Source: DMER64 sp964600385 (GTDB lineage Bacteria > Bacteroidota > Bacteroidia > Bacteroidales > UBA932). From it: a stretch of 64,000 nucleotides of DNA. Shown piece after piece: positions 25,578 through 33,557 of the stretch. Each line of letters starts with the position of its first letter. Within the stretch, counting starts at the first letter, position 1. The stretch is taken from assembly GCA_964600385.1 (NCBI GenBank), contig CAZRJC010000009.1, positions 1 through 64,000 on the forward strand. The letters are read 5' to 3'. Under the pieces are notes generated by a model. It saw nothing but the letters and a program-made list of their open reading frames with translations, ran no database searches and was not told the origin of the DNA. Position numbers and translations under genes: made by a program.

Positions 25578-26554
25578 TATTTTGTTTCTATGCAAGATAT
25601 TATCTGGCGTATCATTTCTGTTTCCGGGAAACCGGCGTGTTTTCCGGCCGCAATAAAACCGCTGTCGGGGGCAATACATGGGTTCCCGTTGATTTCCAGT
25701 ACCATGGGAATGTTCTGATTCGTTACCCTGAAATCCACTCTGAAATAACCGGTCAGTCCGAATACCTTACCGCATTGCAGAACGGTTTCTTCCAACCGGT
25801 GTGCGAGTTCCGGCTCGTCCCGCAATGTGTCAAAACGACGGAATGTATGGGTGTAATCAAAGGATTCTTCGTCCCACTTGGCTTTATAGCCCAGAATGCG
25901 TTCCATGTCAGGGGGAAAGTTGTCGAAGATCATCTCGGGAATAGGGTAGACCGTATAATGGCCGGGCACACCGGTCACGCTTATGTTGAATTCCCTTCCT
26001 TCGATATACTCTTCAACAAAGAACTCATTGGGGTCGCAGGCCGAGAGCCTTGCGGGCGCCAGAGGATCGTCTCCACGAAAAACCGAATCCCGGTCCAGCT
26101 TCACCGAACCTTCCTCGGCCGAGGGTTTAAGGATGTATTTAGATGATGGATCCAGATGCAAAGCAGCATCCTGAGGTGTGTACCATGCCGGCGTGTTTAT
26201 GCCGTGCAGAGTCATTATCTGTTTGGCCAATGGCTTGCTGGTGGTCAGAAAAAGGGCCTCGTGAGAAACTCCGGAGTAGGGGATGTGCCAGGCACTCAAC
26301 ACCGAGGGAACCATATGGAGAAGAGCCGTATGACCGAATACCGTTTCCACCAGGTTGAAAACAAAAAGGGGATTAAGTTTTCTGACTTCCAGGATATCTG
26401 CATACAAATCCTCACCCACATCCATCAGGTGGCATTCATAACCTAAAGACACAAGCGCCTTACGGACAAGTTCCGCCTGGTCAAGTACATCTGTTTCGTC
26501 TGTTGTAGGGTGCAGTCCTATTCTGTTATGCAGGATAATAACTGTATTCTTCAT
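25577..26554 (-). CDS. D-Ala-D-Ala-ligase-type ATP-grasp enzyme (second of pair)
   Basis: A 325-residue ATP-grasp protein. The N-terminal Rossmann-like part (about 1-100) contains FNLVETVFGH and IPYSGVSHEAL as in Ddl-type ligases. The ATP-grasp core has YILKPSAEEGSVKLD and FFVEEYIEGREFNISVTG, and the metal-binding end is FRVDFRV with VLEINGNPCIAPDSGF. It is diverged from true D-Ala-D-Ala ligase and shares its fold with the neighbour upstream, which it overlaps by 29 bases. Paired ligases downstream of a coupled 42-residue peptide suggest amide or ester formation on a peptide. An alternative is ligation of free amino acids. Confidence 0.83.
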   Translation of the reverse strand: MKNTVIILHNRIGLHPTTDETDVLDQAELVRKALVSLGYECHLMDVGEDLYADILEVRKLNPLFVFNLVETVFGHTALLHMVPSVLSAWHIPYSGVSHEALFLTTSKPLAKQIMTLHGINTPAWYTPQDAALHLDPSSKYILKPSAEEGSVKLDRDSVFRGDDPLAPARLSACDPNEFFVEEYIEGREFNISVTGVPGHYTVYPIPEMIFDNFPPDMERILGYKAKWDEESFDYTHTFRRFDTLRDEPELAHRLEETVLQCGKVFGLTGYFRVDFRVTNQNIPMVLEINGNPCIAPDSGFIAAGKHAGFPETEMIRQIISCIETK

Positions 26555-27554
26555 TCCGGATCATCACAGGTTGAGCAGCTCCGCCGTAAATACGCTTGAT
26601 GGCCGCATGCATGATATTCTCAATAAGTTCATTGAAGCTCATGCCGTTCATTCTGGCCAGGATGGGCAGGTCCGAGTCGCGGAAATTCAGACCGGCAAGA
26701 GGATTGATCTCAATAAACTCGGGATCACCCCAGGCATTGAGTTTCATATCCACCCGCCCGCTGTCGTGCGAGCCGGTTACTTCCCATACCTTCAAAGCAA
26801 GAGCACTGCATTTTTCGGCCAGTTCTCCCTCCACTTTATGGTATTCAACGACATCTTCGTAATTCTGCTTGTTCTCATATGAGTAAATCTCCCTGACATC
26901 TGAACGGAAAGATACTTCCATGATCCCAATTACTTTAGCATCTTCTGCGTTTCCGCAGACACCAACGGTAAATTCTCTGCCCGGCAGAAACGATTCCACA
27001 AGCACGGGCTGGTTAAACCTGTGAAGAAGATTCATGCAGACCTGTCTGTACTCCTTTTCATTGTTAATCAGAGAATGTTCTCCCACACCTTTCCCGGAGC
27101 CTTCCATAAGCGGTTTTACGAACAATGGAAAAGGCGGCTTATAGGCGTCGAGGTCAGACTCTTTTTTGATGACACAGAAGTCAGGGGTAAGAAGTCCGGC
27201 ATCGCGGACTACACGTTTGCATAATGCCTTGTTGAGCGACAGGGCCATTGTGGCGGCACCCGAGAACACATAGGGTATCTGCCATTCATCAAGTATGGCA
27301 GGAACGAGTGATTCACGTCCGTCACCATATATTCCTTCGCAAATGTTGAAAACAAGATCCCATCTTTTCCCGTTAAGCAGATTTTGCATAAGAGAACGGG
27401 CATGACCAATTCTTTCGGTCTCGTAACCCAGATGACGTAGTGCACGCTCTATGCCGTCTATGGTCTCTTTTTTATCTAACTCGGCGGTATCTTCGGCCGA
27501 ATAACCCATAGCCAGGTATTCCGACCTTAAATCATACGTGAGTCCTATTTTCAT
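26526..27554 (-). CDS. D-Ala-D-Ala-ligase-type ATP-grasp enzyme (first of pair)
   Basis: A 342-residue ATP-grasp protein that starts MKIGLTYDLRSEYL and carries FNICEGIYGDGRES and IPYVFSGAATMALSLNKAL in the N-terminal domain. The nucleotide site is FPLFVKPLMEGSGKGV and VLVESFLPGREFTVGV; the metal and catalytic end is SGRVDMKL with FIEINPLAGLN. Similar proteins are annotated as D-Ala-D-Ala ligases, but the N-terminal Glu/Ser/Tyr region and the long insertion before HDSGR differ from DdlA/B. Its ATG overlaps the stop of a 42-residue peptide gene (ATGA), which implies coupled translation. Confidence 0.85.
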   Translation of the reverse strand: MKIGLTYDLRSEYLAMGYSAEDTAELDKKETIDGIERALRHLGYETERIGHARSLMQNLLNGKRWDLVFNICEGIYGDGRESLVPAILDEWQIPYVFSGAATMALSLNKALCKRVVRDAGLLTPDFCVIKKESDLDAYKPPFPLFVKPLMEGSGKGVGEHSLINNEKEYRQVCMNLLHRFNQPVLVESFLPGREFTVGVCGNAEDAKVIGIMEVSFRSDVREIYSYENKQNYEDVVEYHKVEGELAEKCSALALKVWEVTGSHDSGRVDMKLNAWGDPEFIEINPLAGLNFRDSDLPILARMNGMSFNELIENIMHAAIKRIYGGAAQPVMIRNEEYSYYPA

Positions 27555-27679
27555 ACCTCAGATTTTGAGGATTTGTAAGGCTCGGATGAGCCACTAAGAA
27601 TGTCCCTTCCAATAAGGGGCGAACCCGGAGGAACGTCTCTCTCTGCGTAGACGGTTTCCTGTGATGATTCGTTGTGCAT
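27551..27679 (-). CDS. 42-residue peptide coupled to ATP-grasp ligases; candidate precursor peptide
   Basis: An intact minus-strand frame of 42 codons from ATG at 27679 to TGA at 27551-27553, whose stop overlaps the start of the first ATP-grasp gene as ATGA. It begins MHNESSQETVYAERD, has a central PPGSPLIGRDIL, and ends SSEPYKSSKSEV. The protein is hydrophilic, has no signal peptide, transmembrane segment or Cys, and is rich in Ser, Glu, Pro and Lys. The C-terminal half offers Ser, Lys and Glu side chains that ligases of this fold could join. Evidence is the coupling and the intact frame; I do not recognise a family. It could instead be a leader peptide that regulates the downstream genes. 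Confidence 0.6.
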   Translation of the reverse strand: MHNESSQETVYAERDVPPGSPLIGRDILSGSSEPYKSSKSEV

Positions 27680-27851
27680 GATTTTAATTAATCTTGCGGT
27701 TTTGTTGTTTTTGTAAGTAATTAATTTTTAGTTTTTTAACAACAATTGTTTGTGGTAAAAAATACAATGCGATATTAGTACTTTTATCATTCCGTTGTTC
27801 CGGTGAAAAGCACTTTTTTTTAAATATTTTATTATTTCGGATTATCGGGTG
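27680..27851 (-). promoter_or_regulatory. AT-rich leader upstream of the peptide/ATP-grasp cassette
   Basis: 172 bases with no gene, very AT-rich, between the guaA stop and the peptide start codon. I find no TAnnTTTG box in the sense direction and no convincing terminator for guaA. A 10-base palindrome AACAATTGTT lies at 27741-27750. The region probably holds the promoter of the cassette in a non-consensus form; otherwise the cassette is read through from guaA. Confidence 0.35.
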
Positions 27852-29381
27852 TTATTCCCACTCGATTGTGGCAGGCGGTTTTGAGGAGATGTCGTAGACA
27901 ACCCTGTTCACTCCCTTGACTTTGTTGATGATATCATTGGAAACCTTCATGAGGAAGTCATAAGGAAGATGGATCCAGTCTGCAGTCATTCCATCGGTCG
28001 ATCCCACGGCTCTCAGGGCTATGGTGTTTTCATACGTGCGCTCGTCACCCATGACCCCCACACTGCGTACAGGGAGCAGGATGGTGCCGGCCTGCCATAT
28101 GGTATCGTACAGATTTTCCCTGCGGAGCGATCCAATGAAAATATCATCGGCCTGGCGCAGGATTTCCAGCTTTTCAAACGTCACCTCTCCAAGTACACGT
28201 ATGCCGAGTCCCGGTCCGGGGAAGGGATGGCGGCCAACAAGTTCCTCTTTGATGCCCAGAGAACGCCCCACACGGCGTACTTCGTCTTTAAAGAGCGATC
28301 GCAGGGGCTCCACAATTTTTAGTTTGACATGATCGGGAAGCCCTCCTACATTATGATGTGATTTTATGGTGGCCGAGGGACCGTTTACCGAGGTCGATTC
28401 AATGACATCGGGGTAAATGGTTCCCTGTGCAAGCCAGGTCGCGTTCGTTACTTTTGATGCCTGTGCGTCGAATACTTCTATAAAGGTGCGTCCGATGGCC
28501 TTGCGTTTGCCTTCCGGGTCTGAAATCCCTTTCAGGGCATTCAGGAATGCTTCCGACGCATCCACTCCGGTGACATTCAGTCCCATGTCTTTGTACGAGG
28601 CCAGGACATCCCTGAACTCATTCAGCCGCAATAATCCGTTATCTACGAAAATGCAATGCAATTGTTTGCCTATGGCTTTATTTAGCAGTACCGCAGACAC
28701 CGTACTGTCTACTCCTCCCGAAAGTCCCAGGATGACATGTTCATTGCCGATTTTCTGTCTCAGGTCGGTTACAGTCGTTTCTATAAAGGACTGGGGAGTC
28801 CAGTCACCCTTGCATCCGCAAATGGCAAAAGCAAAATTGGCAAGAACAGTAGATCCGCAGGAAGTGTGATATACTTCGGGATGGAACTGAACTCCGTATG
28901 TTTTTTCGTCCGTTATATGAAAGGCTGCGTTTTCCACATCGGGAGTCGAAGCGATGACACAGGCTCCCTCAGGAAGATTCTCTATAGTATCTCCGTGAGA
29001 CATCCACACCGGGCAATTCCCGGGTACGTCACGGAAAAGTAATGAACCGGACTGTTTTATTTCAAGCAAGGCCCTCCCGTATTCTCTTGTATTGGAAGAA
29101 TGTACACTGCCCCCGTAATGTGTGGCAATGTATTGGGCACCATAGCATATACCCAGGAGCGGAAGGTGACCCTTGATGCCTGCCAGATCTACTTCCGGTG
29201 CTTTATTGTCCCTGACCGAGTAAGGACTTCCCGAAAGTATAATACCTTTTACCGTTTCATCCGGAAAAGGAAACTTGTTATAAGGATAGATTTCACAATA
29301 AACATTCAGTTCCCTCAGACGACGTCCAATGAGTTGTGTCACCTGTGAACCGAAATCGAGAATCATAATTTTTTCATTCAT
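27852..29381 (-). CDS. guaA: GMP synthase (glutamine-hydrolysing)
   Basis: A 509-residue enzyme that converts XMP to GMP with glutamine and ATP. The class I amidotransferase domain comes first, with the nucleophile in GICYGAQ and the His-Glu in VQFHPEVYH. The PP-loop ATP pyrophosphatase motif LSGGVDSTV follows at about 215-223, and the dimerisation domain ends with the family finish KPPATIEWE. Length is typical. It has its own promoter and diverges from the DUF177-rpmF operon. Confidence 0.96.
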   Translation of the reverse strand: MNEKIMILDFGSQVTQLIGRRLRELNVYCEIYPYNKFPFPDETVKGIILSGSPYSVRDNKAPEVDLAGIKGHLPLLGICYGAQYIATHYGGSVHSSNTREYGRALLEIKQSGSLLFRDVPGNCPVWMSHGDTIENLPEGACVIASTPDVENAAFHITDEKTYGVQFHPEVYHTSCGSTVLANFAFAICGCKGDWTPQSFIETTVTDLRQKIGNEHVILGLSGGVDSTVSAVLLNKAIGKQLHCIFVDNGLLRLNEFRDVLASYKDMGLNVTGVDASEAFLNALKGISDPEGKRKAIGRTFIEVFDAQASKVTNATWLAQGTIYPDVIESTSVNGPSATIKSHHNVGGLPDHVKLKIVEPLRSLFKDEVRRVGRSLGIKEELVGRHPFPGPGLGIRVLGEVTFEKLEILRQADDIFIGSLRRENLYDTIWQAGTILLPVRSVGVMGDERTYENTIALRAVGSTDGMTADWIHLPYDFLMKVSNDIINKVKGVNRVVYDISSKPPATIEWE

Positions 29382-29403
29382 CGGGATATGCTTTTATGCG
29401 AGG

Positions 29404-29411
29404 CAAAAGTA
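29404..29411 (-). promoter_or_regulatory. -7 promoter box for guaA
   Basis: The minus strand reads TACTTTTG, fitting TAnnTTTG, 22 bases upstream of the guaA ATG. Confidence 0.6.
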
Positions 29412-29443
29412 TAACAAAACAACGATTATCTAAAATATTTGTT

Positions 29444-29451
29444 TATCTTTG
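29444..29451 (+). promoter_or_regulatory. -7 promoter box for DUF177-rpmF-tRNA-Arg
   Basis: TATCTTTG is an exact TAnnTTTG match. Because it lies at 29444-29451, the ATG at 29396 is upstream of the transcript and the DUF177 start must be the one at 29471. Confidence 0.7.
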
Positions 29452-29470
29452 TCGGCTCATTTTTAAGGAA

Positions 29471-29968
29471 ATGGAAAGCAGGTACGATACACGGTTGGTC
29501 ATAAGTTGCAAGTCACTTTCGAATGAGAGTCATCATTTTGAATTTCACATAAATAGTGATTTTTTTAATGCTTACGGCAATACCGATATTCTGTCTGCTG
29601 AACTGATTGCACAGGTGGCTTTGCGTAAGATTGGGGTGGTACAATTCGAAGTTTCTGTAGGTATTTCCGGAACAACAAGTGTCCCCTGCGACCGTTGCCT
29701 GGATCCTGTAGATATTCAGGTTAACTACCAGGCAGAAATGGCAGAAGAAGAGATTGAAGAAGCGTATAATACAGATTTGGGGGAAATGAACCTGGGCCAA
29801 TATGTATACGACAGTGTGTGTGTAAGTATTCCCATACAGCGCATACACCGTGACGAGTCCCGGTGTAACAGCCAGATGCTGGAAATATGGAAGAAAAACA
29901 ATGGCGGGATGACCGTGGAGAACGGTGCATTTGCGGCCCTGAAAGACTTAATAAACAATAACAAATAA
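29471..29968 (+). CDS. DUF177 (YceD-like) protein
   Basis: A 165-residue protein of the YceD/DUF177 family, which in many bacteria lies directly before rpmF and is involved in 23S rRNA accumulation. The conserved Cys pair is in VPCDRCLDPVD (about 75-85), followed by the acidic region AEEEIEEAYN and the DLGEMNLGQYVYDSV motif, then a second conserved Cys near the end (SRCNSQM). The start is set by the promoter position. The rpmF gene follows after 12 bases. Location and motifs make the assignment good; the biochemical role is not established from sequence. Confidence 0.88.
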   Translation: MESRYDTRLVISCKSLSNESHHFEFHINSDFFNAYGNTDILSAELIAQVALRKIGVVQFEVSVGISGTTSVPCDRCLDPVDIQVNYQAEMAEEEIEEAYNTDLGEMNLGQYVYDSVCVSIPIQRIHRDESRCNSQMLEIWKKNNGGMTVENGAFAALKDLINNNK

Positions 29969-29980
29969 AAATATTGAGAA

Positions 29981-30163
29981 ATGGCACATCCAAAACACAA
30001 GATCTCAAAACAAAGAAGAGATAAACGCAGGACACACGACAAATTAGACGTACCCACACTGGCAGCATGTTCTAACTGCGGTGCAACGGTAATGTATCAT
30101 CACGTATGTCCCGAATGCGGATATTACAGAGGCCGTCAGATCATCGAAAAGAAGCTCGCGTAA
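29981..30163 (+). CDS. rpmF: 50S ribosomal protein L32
   Basis: A 60-residue ribosomal protein. It begins MAHPKHKISKQRRDKRR and retains the zinc ribbon with two Cys-x2-Cys pairs (CSNCG and CPECG). It lies behind DUF177 as usual, but the fatty-acid genes plsX and fabH that often follow are absent; instead a tRNA gene is next. Confidence 0.97.
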   Translation: MAHPKHKISKQRRDKRRTHDKLDVPTLAACSNCGATVMYHHVCPECGYYRGRQIIEKKLA

Positions 30164-30182
30164 AGTTTGGGTTTCTTCCCTG

Positions 30183-30254
30183 GGCCCCATAGTTCAAGGG
30201 ATAGAACGGAAGTTTCCTAAACTTCAAATTCGCGTTCGAGTCGCGGTGGGGCTA
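30183..30254 (+). tRNA. tRNA-Arg (anticodon CCT)
   Basis: 72 nt. The acceptor arm GGCCCCA pairs with TGGGGCT (one G-U pair at 1-72), discriminator A. The D-arm is GTTC/GAAC, the anticodon stem GAAGT/ACTTC with loop TTCCTAA, giving anticodon CCT for AGG codons, and the T-arm is TCGCG/CGCGG around TTCGAGT. The 3' CCA is not encoded. It starts 19 bases after rpmF and shares its terminator, so it is probably processed from the ribosomal protein transcript. Confidence 0.93.
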
Positions 30255-30255
30255 C

Positions 30256-30281
30256 AAAAGTGCCGGAACGGGCACTTTTTT
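30256..30281 (+). terminator. Terminator after tRNA-Arg
   Basis: AAAAGTGCC, loop GGAACG, GGCACTTTT, with two more T. A strong hairpin directly after the tRNA 3' end that closes the DUF177-rpmF-tRNA unit. Confidence 0.88.
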
Positions 30282-30305
30282 GTTTATATATAAACCGTTT
30301 TTGGT

Positions 30306-30313
30306 TATCTTTG
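30306..30313 (+). promoter_or_regulatory. -7 promoter box for rubrerythrin-hydF
   Basis: TATCTTTG, exact TAnnTTTG match, 30 bases before the rubrerythrin ATG at 30344. Confidence 0.65.
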
Positions 30314-30343
30314 TTTGAAGATAAACAATGAAACAGAACTTAT

Positions 30344-30919
30344 ATGAGCTCTATCAAAGGAACAAGAACTGAAAAAAATCTACTGGCAGCTTTTGCCGGT
30401 GAATCACAGGCACGTATGCGCTACACCTACTTTGCTTCTGTAGCAAAGAAAGAGGGTTACGAACAAATATCAGCCGTTTTCACAGAAACGGCCGAACAGG
30501 AAAAGGAACATGCAAAACGCTTCTTTAAATTCCTTGAAGGAGGCATGGTTGAGATCACCGCTTCTTTTCCGGCCGGTGTCATAAACACTACAGCTGAAAA
30601 TCTCAAGGCAGCTGCAGAAGGTGAACTGGAAGAACATTCCATATTATATCCTGAATTCGCCAAAGTAGCCGCCGAGGAAGGTTTTCCAAAGATTGCCGCT
30701 GCTTTTCTGGCTATTGCCACGGTAGAAGTGGAACATGAAAAACGTTACAGGACCCTTTTGGCCCGGGTAGAAGCGGGCAAAGTATTCGAAAGGGATCAGG
30801 AAATTGAATGGCAGTGCCGTAATTGCGGGTACATTACCAAAGGGAAGAAAGCTCCCGAACTATGCCCTGCCTGCCAGCATCCCCAGGCTTATTTCGAGGA
30901 AAAGAAAAACAATTATTAA
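30344..30919 (+). CDS. Rubrerythrin
   Basis: A 191-residue non-haem iron peroxidase that protects anaerobes from hydrogen peroxide. The ferritin-like diiron domain has the ligands in LAAFAGESQARMRY, TAEQEKEHAKRF, EGELEEHSILYPEF and VEVEHEKRY. The C-terminal rubredoxin-like domain has two Cys-x2-Cys pairs (CRNCGY and CPACQH). Length is typical. It is 3 bases upstream of hydF, which fits oxygen-sensitive metabolism. Confidence 0.95.
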   Translation: MSSIKGTRTEKNLLAAFAGESQARMRYTYFASVAKKEGYEQISAVFTETAEQEKEHAKRFFKFLEGGMVEITASFPAGVINTTAENLKAAAEGELEEHSILYPEFAKVAAEEGFPKIAAAFLAIATVEVEHEKRYRTLLARVEAGKVFERDQEIEWQCRNCGYITKGKKAPELCPACQHPQAYFEEKKNNY

Positions 30920-30922
30920 TCT

Positions 30923-32119
30923 ATGGCTGCACGTCCGCAAATAGGGATTTTTGGCCGGCGCAATGCCGGAAAGAGTTCCCTGATTAACGTGCTGTGCGGA
31001 CAAAATGTAGCCATTGTTTCTGCTGTAGCAGGCACCACAACAGACCCTGTCCGGAAAACCATGGAAATTCCGGGAACAGGGCCTGTTGTGCTTATAGATA
31101 CTGCCGGCATGGACGATGAAGGCCTGTTAGGCGAAAAAAGGGTCATTAAAAGCAAAGAAGTCATCGCTCAGGTGAATCTGGCTGTATTGCTTTTTACCGG
31201 TAATTTCATGGGATCTTACGAGGAGAATCTTATCAGGGATTTTCAATATAATGAGGTCCCTTTCATTCTGGTTCACAACATGTCTGATAAAGTGCCTCTG
31301 ACGTCCGAAATATCTGCCGAGATACTTCAGCGGTTTCAAACCGATATCATTGATTTTTCATGCGCCGAGCCCGAGAACCTCGGAGCGCTGATAGCACTTC
31401 TGGTCAAAAACCTCGGCCCGTCTCCTTTCAAAACCCGTCCTCTTCTGGAAGGGTTGGTTAAAGAGGGTCAGGAGGTAGTGCTGGTATGTCCGGTTGATTC
31501 AGAAGCACCCGAAGGACGTCTTATTCTTCCACAGGTACAGGTCATCAGGGAGGTGCTGGACAGACGTGCCGTTGCTGTGGTATTGCAGGATGCACAATTG
31601 CCCGGCTATTTCAAGGAAGTGACCTCGGGCAGGAGAAATGCCCCGGCGCTTGTTATTACAGACAGTCAGCTTTTTGGCAAAGTAGAGCATCTGATTCCCT
31701 CCAACCAGCCGCTTACCGGTTTCAGCCTGTTACTGGCCCGCAGTAAAGGAGATTTCGGAGTCTACCTGAAAGGTACCCGGTATATAGACAGTCTTAAGGA
31801 AGGTGACCGGGTGCTTATGATGGAAGCTTGTTCACACCACAGTACCTGTGAGGATATCGGGCGTGTGAAACTTCCGGCCTTACTCAGAAAATATACGGGG
31901 AAGGACATACACTGCGAAATGATCTCGGGATTGGATTTGCCCAAACGCCCATTAACTGAATACGCTTTAATTATCCAGTGCGGAGGATGTATGATCACCC
32001 AACGACAGGTACTTTCAAAAATAAGAGAAGCCGAAAAACTGGGAGTGCCTGTGTCAAACTATGGCATGGCCATTTCTTTCATGAACGGCATATTTCACAG
32101 GGCTGTCAGCATGCTATAA
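30923..32119 (+). CDS. hydF: [FeFe]-hydrogenase maturation GTPase HydF
   Basis: A 398-residue Ras-like GTPase with an iron-sulfur scaffold that carries the diiron subcluster to HydA. The P-loop GRRNAGKSS is at about 11-19, the switch TTTDPVRK and DTAGMDD follow, and the C-terminal cluster site shows C-x-H (CSHHSTCED) and CGGCMI. The family-typical YGMAISFMNGI is near the end. HydE, HydG and the hydrogenase are not in the window. Presence implies [FeFe]-hydrogenase and hydrogen metabolism in this organism. Confidence 0.95.
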   Translation: MAARPQIGIFGRRNAGKSSLINVLCGQNVAIVSAVAGTTTDPVRKTMEIPGTGPVVLIDTAGMDDEGLLGEKRVIKSKEVIAQVNLAVLLFTGNFMGSYEENLIRDFQYNEVPFILVHNMSDKVPLTSEISAEILQRFQTDIIDFSCAEPENLGALIALLVKNLGPSPFKTRPLLEGLVKEGQEVVLVCPVDSEAPEGRLILPQVQVIREVLDRRAVAVVLQDAQLPGYFKEVTSGRRNAPALVITDSQLFGKVEHLIPSNQPLTGFSLLLARSKGDFGVYLKGTRYIDSLKEGDRVLMMEACSHHSTCEDIGRVKLPALLRKYTGKDIHCEMISGLDLPKRPLTEYALIIQCGGCMITQRQVLSKIREAEKLGVPVSNYGMAISFMNGIFHRAVSML

Positions 32120-32130
32120 CCCCATTTTAT

Positions 32131-32817
32131 ATGAAAAAAATACTTCTATCCATTATCACTCTGTTTGCAGTGATTCTTTCTTATGCTCAAAACGAGAGGG
32201 ATTGGGCAAATTTTGCATTCTTTGCTGAAGAGAATGCCACTCTCACTGTTACACCAAAGGCTGTGTTCATGGGCAATTCCATTACACAAAACTGGCGCAG
32301 TTTTCATCCCGGTTATTTTACGGAGCATAATTATGCCGGAAGAGGTATCGGGGGTCAGGTAACTTCACAGATGCTTTGCCGTTTCAGGGCCGATGTTATT
32401 GATCTTCATCCTCGGGTGGTAGTTATCCTTGCAGGGACCAATGATATTGCCATGAATGACGGTTATATCTCACCGGAGCATATCATGGATAACATAGTAT
32501 CCATGGTTGAACTGGCAAAGGCAAATGGCATAAAAGTAATTCTGTGTTCCATTCTTCCGGCCGACCAGTACAAGTGGCGCTCTCCGGAGTTCAACGAAAA
32601 AGTGAAACCTGCCGGAATAATCCGTGATCTTAATGCACGCGTGGAAGCTTATGCTACCCAAAATGATTGTCTTTATGTAGATTTCTGGACCCCAATGGCA
32701 GACGAAAACGGGGGCCTTAAGGCTGAATTCTCTTCGGACGGAGTGCATCCGTATCCGCAAGTTTACGATATGATGGAAGGTATGGTTACCCCCCTTATTG
32801 AGCAGTTGGCTCAATAA
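32131..32817 (+). CDS. Secreted SGNH/GDSL-type hydrolase
   Basis: A 228-residue esterase-fold enzyme. The start at 32131 gives a signal peptide (MKKILLSIITLFAVILSYAQ); the frame is open further upstream but only inside hydF. Block I is FMGNSIT with the nucleophilic Ser, block III contains AGTNDIA, and block V is SDGVHPYP with the Asp and His. A role in removing acyl groups from glycans is common for this family, but the substrate cannot be told. It is 11 bases from hydF and overlaps convergent mnmD by 23 bases. Confidence 0.88.
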   Translation: MKKILLSIITLFAVILSYAQNERDWANFAFFAEENATLTVTPKAVFMGNSITQNWRSFHPGYFTEHNYAGRGIGGQVTSQMLCRFRADVIDLHPRVVVILAGTNDIAMNDGYISPEHIMDNIVSMVELAKANGIKVILCSILPADQYKWRSPEFNEKVKPAGIIRDLNARVEAYATQNDCLYVDFWTPMADENGGLKAEFSSDGVHPYPQVYDMMEGMVTPLIEQLAQ

Positions 32818-33502
32818 CGGCTCTTATAACATGGCGTTTTCCCCCGGTTCCGGGCAAACGTTCCACTTTGTATCCCAGTTCACGCAGTGCCTGTTTTACT
32901 GTCCCTTTTGAAGAATAAGTGCTGAATACCGATCCCGTATGCATGTGGCCGGTGATAACCTCCAGTACTTTCCGGTCCCATAATTCAGGTTGTGCATTCG
33001 GCGAGAAGGCATCGAAATAGACAACATCTATTTTCCCGGATGGGAGAAAATGCCGCAGATCCTGTTTGCGTTTGAAAAGAGTGAACCCTTTTGCTATGGG
33101 GACAGGCGAATCCCAGACTGAAACGTGCAATTCCTCGTAAAAATCACGCAGAGGTTTATCTGTTACATAGTTAAGTTTCTGCCAGATTCCTGCTTCTATG
33201 GGAAAGAGATCTACCGTCTCATACAGGATATCGGGAGCATTGGTACCCTGGGATAATTGCTCCCGGTAGGTGAGCAGTGCATTGAGACCCGTCCCGAATC
33301 CGGCTTCCAGAATATGAATCCCGGCGGGAGGAAAGCCTTGTTGTCTCTGTTGTTCCAGATAGTATCTTAACCCGCATTCAATGAACACATATTCCGATTC
33401 CGTTATGGCTCCTCCATTGGAATGATATGTCTCCCCAAACCTTGATGAAAACAGGGTAGGGGAACCGTCGCCGGTGAGTAATATATCAGGTTCATTCATC
33501 AT
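32795..33502 (-). CDS. mnmD: tRNA 5-methylaminomethyl-2-thiouridine methyltransferase, MnmD type
   Basis: A 235-residue SAM enzyme corresponding to the methyltransferase half of MnmC without the FAD oxidase half. Visible motifs are SRFGETYHSNGGA, LEAGFGTGLNALL (SAM site) and YFDAFSPNAQPELWD, followed by YSSKGTVKQALRELGY. It methylates the wobble uridine of tRNAs after MnmEG. The stand-alone form is usual in Bacteroidetes. Confidence 0.9.
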   Translation of the reverse strand: MMNEPDILLTGDGSPTLFSSRFGETYHSNGGAITESEYVFIECGLRYYLEQQRQQGFPPAGIHILEAGFGTGLNALLTYREQLSQGTNAPDILYETVDLFPIEAGIWQKLNYVTDKPLRDFYEELHVSVWDSPVPIAKGFTLFKRKQDLRHFLPSGKIDVVYFDAFSPNAQPELWDRKVLEVITGHMHTGSVFSTYSSKGTVKQALRELGYKVERLPGTGGKRHVIRAVIEPTAQ

Positions 33503-33509
33503 TACGGTA

Positions 33510-33540
33510 GAAAAAAAAAGCCGCTCCAGGGAACGGCTCT
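33510..33540 (-). terminator. Terminator of rpmE2
   Basis: Read on the minus strand: AGAGCCG, loop, CGGCT, then eight or nine T. It lies 18 bases after the rpmE2 stop and just before mnmD. Confidence 0.8.
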
Positions 33541-33557
33541 GTAATTTTACATGAAGA

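Noticed and set aside
25020..25718. A 232-codon plus-strand frame across the GNAT region
   Set aside because: It is antisense to the GNAT and ATP-grasp genes, which have clear family motifs. Its protein has no recognisable feature and it has no promoter.
27741..27750. Palindrome AACAATTGTT as an operator for the peptide cassette
   Set aside because: Ten-base palindromes are expected by chance in such AT-rich sequence, and no regulator lies nearby. Kept only as a remark in the leader entry.
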